A DNA stretch of 29,677 bases from WHSV01 sp050694055. Lineage in GTDB: Bacteria > Actinomycetota > CADDZG01 > WHSQ01. The notes below the pieces were generated by a model, which did not search any database, was not told where the DNA came from, and saw only the letters and a list, made by a program, of their open reading frames with translations. Location of the stretch: positions 1 to 29,677 of the forward strand of contig JBOGWX010000141.1 of NCBI GenBank assembly GCA_050694055.1, given 5' to 3'. The stretch's first letter is position 1. The number at the start of each line of letters is the position of its first letter. This document shows, in pieces, positions 29,387 through 29,677 of the stretch. The position numbers were made by a program, and so were the translations under genes.

Positions 29387-29677
29387 TTAGACCGTTGATC
29401 CCACCTCCTTCTTCATGCGCTCGATCAGTGCCTGGTGCTCTCTCATCCGGAAGCTCTTGCCCCGGATGTTGACGATCACGGCCCGGTGCATGAGTCGATC
29501 AAGAATCGCGGCGGCGACCACAGGATCGCCGAACAGCTCCCCCCAGCTCGCCAGGCCGCGGTTGGTCGTTACGATCGTCGACCGGCCGATCTCGTAGCGG
29601 CGGTTGACGACCTGGAAGAAGGCGTTGGCCTCGGCCTGCGAGAAGGGCGTGAGGCCGACGTCGTCGATCACCAGCAC
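29387..29677 (-). CDS. istB: IstB-like ATPase of IS21 family, C-terminal part
   Basis: Helper ATPase that works with the IstA transposase. The visible 96 residues are the C-terminal third: Walker B LVIDDVGLTP at the window edge, FFQVVNRRYE, the TTNR sensor motif, and ILDRLMHRAVIVNIRGKSFRMRE. The Walker A region and the true start are beyond the window; the GTG at its last bases is not the start. No frameshift is seen in the visible part. Confidence 0.92.
   Translation of the reverse strand: MLVIDDVGLTPFSQAEANAFFQVVNRRYEIGRSTIVTTNRGLASWGELFGDPVVAAAILDRLMHRAVIVNIRGKSFRMREHQALIERMKKEVGSTV

Larger units (their letters stand above)
29315..29677 (-). mobile_element. IS21-like element, one end (continues past the window)
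   Basis: Contains the 3' part of an istB gene and, between it and the flanking DNA, two transposase-site-like direct repeats. The end is placed near 29315, where TGTCGGCGATC begins; IS21-family ends start with TG and carry multiple subterminal repeats. The other end and istA lie outside, so target duplication cannot be checked. Confidence 0.7.

Overview
The window is high-GC DNA with several genes that appear to start leaderlessly: a TANNNT -10 hexamer lies 6-7 bases before the start codon, with no Shine-Dalgarno sequence. Together with DUF4012 and DUF4383 proteins and a MeaA-type mutase, this points to an actinobacterium (Actinomycetota), possibly a deep-branching or uncultured one. The lineage below phylum is a guess. 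No rRNA, tRNA or CRISPR array was seen.

Layout. (1) 1-3.9 kb: acyl-CoA metabolism, with a tandem-duplicated 3-hydroxyacyl-CoA dehydrogenase divergent from a MeaA-like (ethylmalonyl-CoA mutase-type) B12 enzyme. (2) 3.9-10.9 kb, plus strand: DUF4012 membrane protein, sugar-type nucleotidyltransferase, archaeal-type glycerol-1-phosphate dehydrogenase, a cytoplasmic alkaline-phosphatase-superfamily (AP) phosphodiesterase and a polyprenyl-phosphate sugar phosphotransferase; then a double-ACT protein. (3) 11.4-15.3 kb, minus strand: DUF4383 protein, and a tight operon of GT2 glycosyltransferase, CDP-alcohol phosphatidyltransferase and a second cytoplasmic AP enzyme. (4) 15.4-26.2 kb: three exported AP enzymes whose fold looks circularly permuted, a polyprenol-phosphate-mannose-synthase-like GT2, a WecG/TagA glycosyltransferase coupled to a PG_binding_4-like membrane protein, a sulfatase-fold enzyme with Thr at the nucleophile position, a sulfotransferase and an unrecognised secreted protein. 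(5) 26.2-29.7 kb: a dienelactone-hydrolase-like protein, then an orphan Rhs tip flanked by two small two-helix membrane proteins, and one end of an IS21-like element with istB.

Taken together, 3.9-26.2 kb reads as a locus for assembling and remodelling a lipid-linked phosphate-containing glycopolymer or glycolipid. Sugar-P is put on polyprenyl-P; sugars are added by the GTs; a CDP-alcohol (possibly CDP-glycerol made from sn-glycerol-1-phosphate) is made and transferred; six AP-superfamily enzymes then transfer or cleave phosphoesters. The six split into two groups. Three lack export signals, and all three end in a similar '-LGYL' tail. The other three are exported, are circularly permuted, and each carries one Cys near each terminus (predicted disulfide). 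The product itself is not identifiable from the sequence, and no flippase, polymerase or ligase is visible in the window.
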